Assembly (NCBI RefSeq): GCF_031453675.1
Contig: NZ_JAVIZX010000001.1
Coordinates: 1,426,001-1,490,000 of the forward strand
Length of the DNA: 64,000 nucleotides
Origin: Paracidovorax wautersii
Lineage (GTDB): Bacteria; Pseudomonadota; Gammaproteobacteria; Burkholderiales; Burkholderiaceae_C
Reading direction: 5' to 3'
Part shown: one piece after another, positions 63,228 through 64,000 of the stretch
How the letters are laid out: every line of letters begins with the position of its first letter
Numbering within the stretch: position 1 is the stretch's first letter
Notes under the pieces: model-generated
Told to the model about the DNA's origin: nothing
Seen by the model: the letters and a program-made list of their open reading frames with translations, nothing else
Databases searched by the model: none
Position numbers and translations under genes: made by a program

Positions 63228-64000
63228 TCAGGACCAAGGCGCGGCGACGCGCTCTGCCAGGGCGATCAGCGACCGGTCGCTGCCCGCCGGCCCCAGCAGA
63301 GAAAGGCCCAGCGGCGCGCCATCACGGCTCGCCAGCGGCATCGACAGCTGCGGGAACCCCGACAACCCGGCGATGCAGAGCATCTGGATGGCCCGGTTGC
63401 GGTAATCCTCCAGGCTGGCCTCCGCGGCCGAGCGCAGCGGTGCGATGTCGGGCATGGTGGGCATGAGCAGCACGCCGTCGCTGCCGAGCAGCGCCGCCAG
63501 ATGCGTGCGGAAGGTTGTCCGGAACGCCTGCGCCTGCGCCACCTGCGCATCGGTCACCGTGCTCGACCAAGCGAAGCGCTCCGCCACGCCTGGGCCGAGG
63601 GGCGGGGCGAATCGTTCGATGAAGGGCCCGTCGGTGGTCCAGGCCTCGCGGCCCTGGAGGTATCGAAAGCTCCAGTACATCGCGTCGAACGACTCCAGCG
63701 CCACCACGGTGTCTGCGGTCGCACCCAGCGCGGCTTCCACTTGCACGCAGGCTTTGGCCAGTGCACCGCTCACATTGCCATCCAGCAGGCCCCACACATC
63801 GCGCGGGCGCAGCAGCCGCACGGCCGCGGCGGGCAGTGGCGCCGCATCCGGCTCCAGCAGCACGTCGGCCACCTGCGCGAAGGTAGTGACTTCGCGGGCG
63901 AACCAGCCGCAGGTGTCCTGGCTGGGTGCCAGGTCCAGCGCGCCCGCCAGGCTGATGCGGCCGTGGGTCGGGCGCAGCCCGTACAGCCCGCAGTGGTTGG
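63228..64000 (-). CDS. Amidase (amidase-signature family), cut by window end
   Basis: 257 codons visible; the frame runs off the right edge, so the N-terminal half is missing. The visible part starts within the signature region ('NHCGLYGLRPTHGRISLAGA'), just after the catalytic Ser-Ser-Lys core, and ends 'GLSLLGPAGSDRSLIALAERV', the usual C-terminus. Such enzymes include AtzF, GatA-like and general amidases; the substrate cannot be told. The neighbouring ureidoglycolate lyase makes a role in ureide nitrogen use possible. Confidence 0.88.
   Translation of the reverse strand, partial: NHCGLYGLRPTHGRISLAGALDLAPSQDTCGWFAREVTTFAQVADVLLEPDAAPLPAAAVRLLRPRDVWGLLDGNVSGALAKACVQVEAALGATADTVVALESFDAMYWSFRYLQGREAWTTDGPFIERFAPPLGPGVAERFAWSSTVTDAQVAQAQAFRTTFRTHLAALLGSDGVLLMPTMPDIAPLRSAAEASLEDYRNRAIQMLCIAGLSGFPQLSMPLASRDGAPLGLSLLGPAGSDRSLIALAERVAAPWS

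Overview
The window is a stretch of a high-GC betaproteobacterial chromosome, almost certainly from the Comamonadaceae (Acidovorax-like). This is inferred from the GC-rich third codon positions, the dnaA-dnaN-gyrB and rpmH-rnpA-yidD-yidC blocks, the ubiUVT/ubiX/ubiD set, and a scattered family of roughly 50-base intergenic palindromes that I associate with this family. The genus is inference. Most of the window is ordinary core genome; I found no rRNA, tRNA, CRISPR array, prophage or complete insertion sequence.

Layout. 1-0.8 kb: the end of a DUF262/HNH-type protein cut by the window edge. 1.2-13.1 kb: the replication-origin neighbourhood, with gyrB, dnaN and dnaA to the left of a small oriC-like spacer (6.65-6.97 kb) and rpmH, rnpA, yidD, yidC to the right; a peptide-binding protein gene sits between yidC and mnmE. 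13.2-18.6 kb: a cyclic-nucleotide-binding protein, a Pro/Ala-rich unknown, apt, and a large PAS-GGDEF-EAL protein. 18.7-23.8 kb: a Kef-type antiporter divergent from kdsD-kdsC-lptC and an SDR. 24-25.3 kb: two tandem RRM/glycine-rich RNA-binding proteins with look-alike leaders. 25.5-28.2 kb: two riboswitches in a row, a yybP-ykoY (manganese) element before a TMEM165/GDT1-type exporter and a SAM-II element followed by a terminator before metX-metW. 28.6-36.2 kb: a PhnD-like binding protein and a glycerophosphodiesterase, a chemoreceptor, a diguanylate cyclase and an M20 peptidase.

36.7-42.0 kb is a coherent oxygen-independent ubiquinone block: ubiU, ubiV, ubiT, a DGC-domain protein, ubiX and ubiD, with an Fnr/Nnr-like box upstream. 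42.2-46.2 kb: a two-domain KaiC-like ATPase with a single-domain response regulator, an SRAP (HMCES/YedK-type) protein whose three catalytic residues all appear replaced, and another GGDEF protein. 46.4-52.3 kb: a three-gene condensin-like operon (MksF-, MksE- and MksB-like) translationally coupled to rsmE and split by a 270-base MITE-like element. 52.4-58.5 kb: amgK (with a repeat-derived in-frame insertion) divergent from lptD-surA-rsmA. 59-60 kb: a secreted guanyl-specific ribonuclease with an adjacent barstar-like inhibitor. 60.1-64 kb: maeB, a ureidoglycolate lyase and an amidase cut by the window end.

The parts that most deserve a second look are the condensin operon and its inserted element, the degenerate SRAP protein, the DGC gene inside the ubi block, the shared leader of the two RRM genes, and the way interspersed repeats have become coding sequence in two genes.
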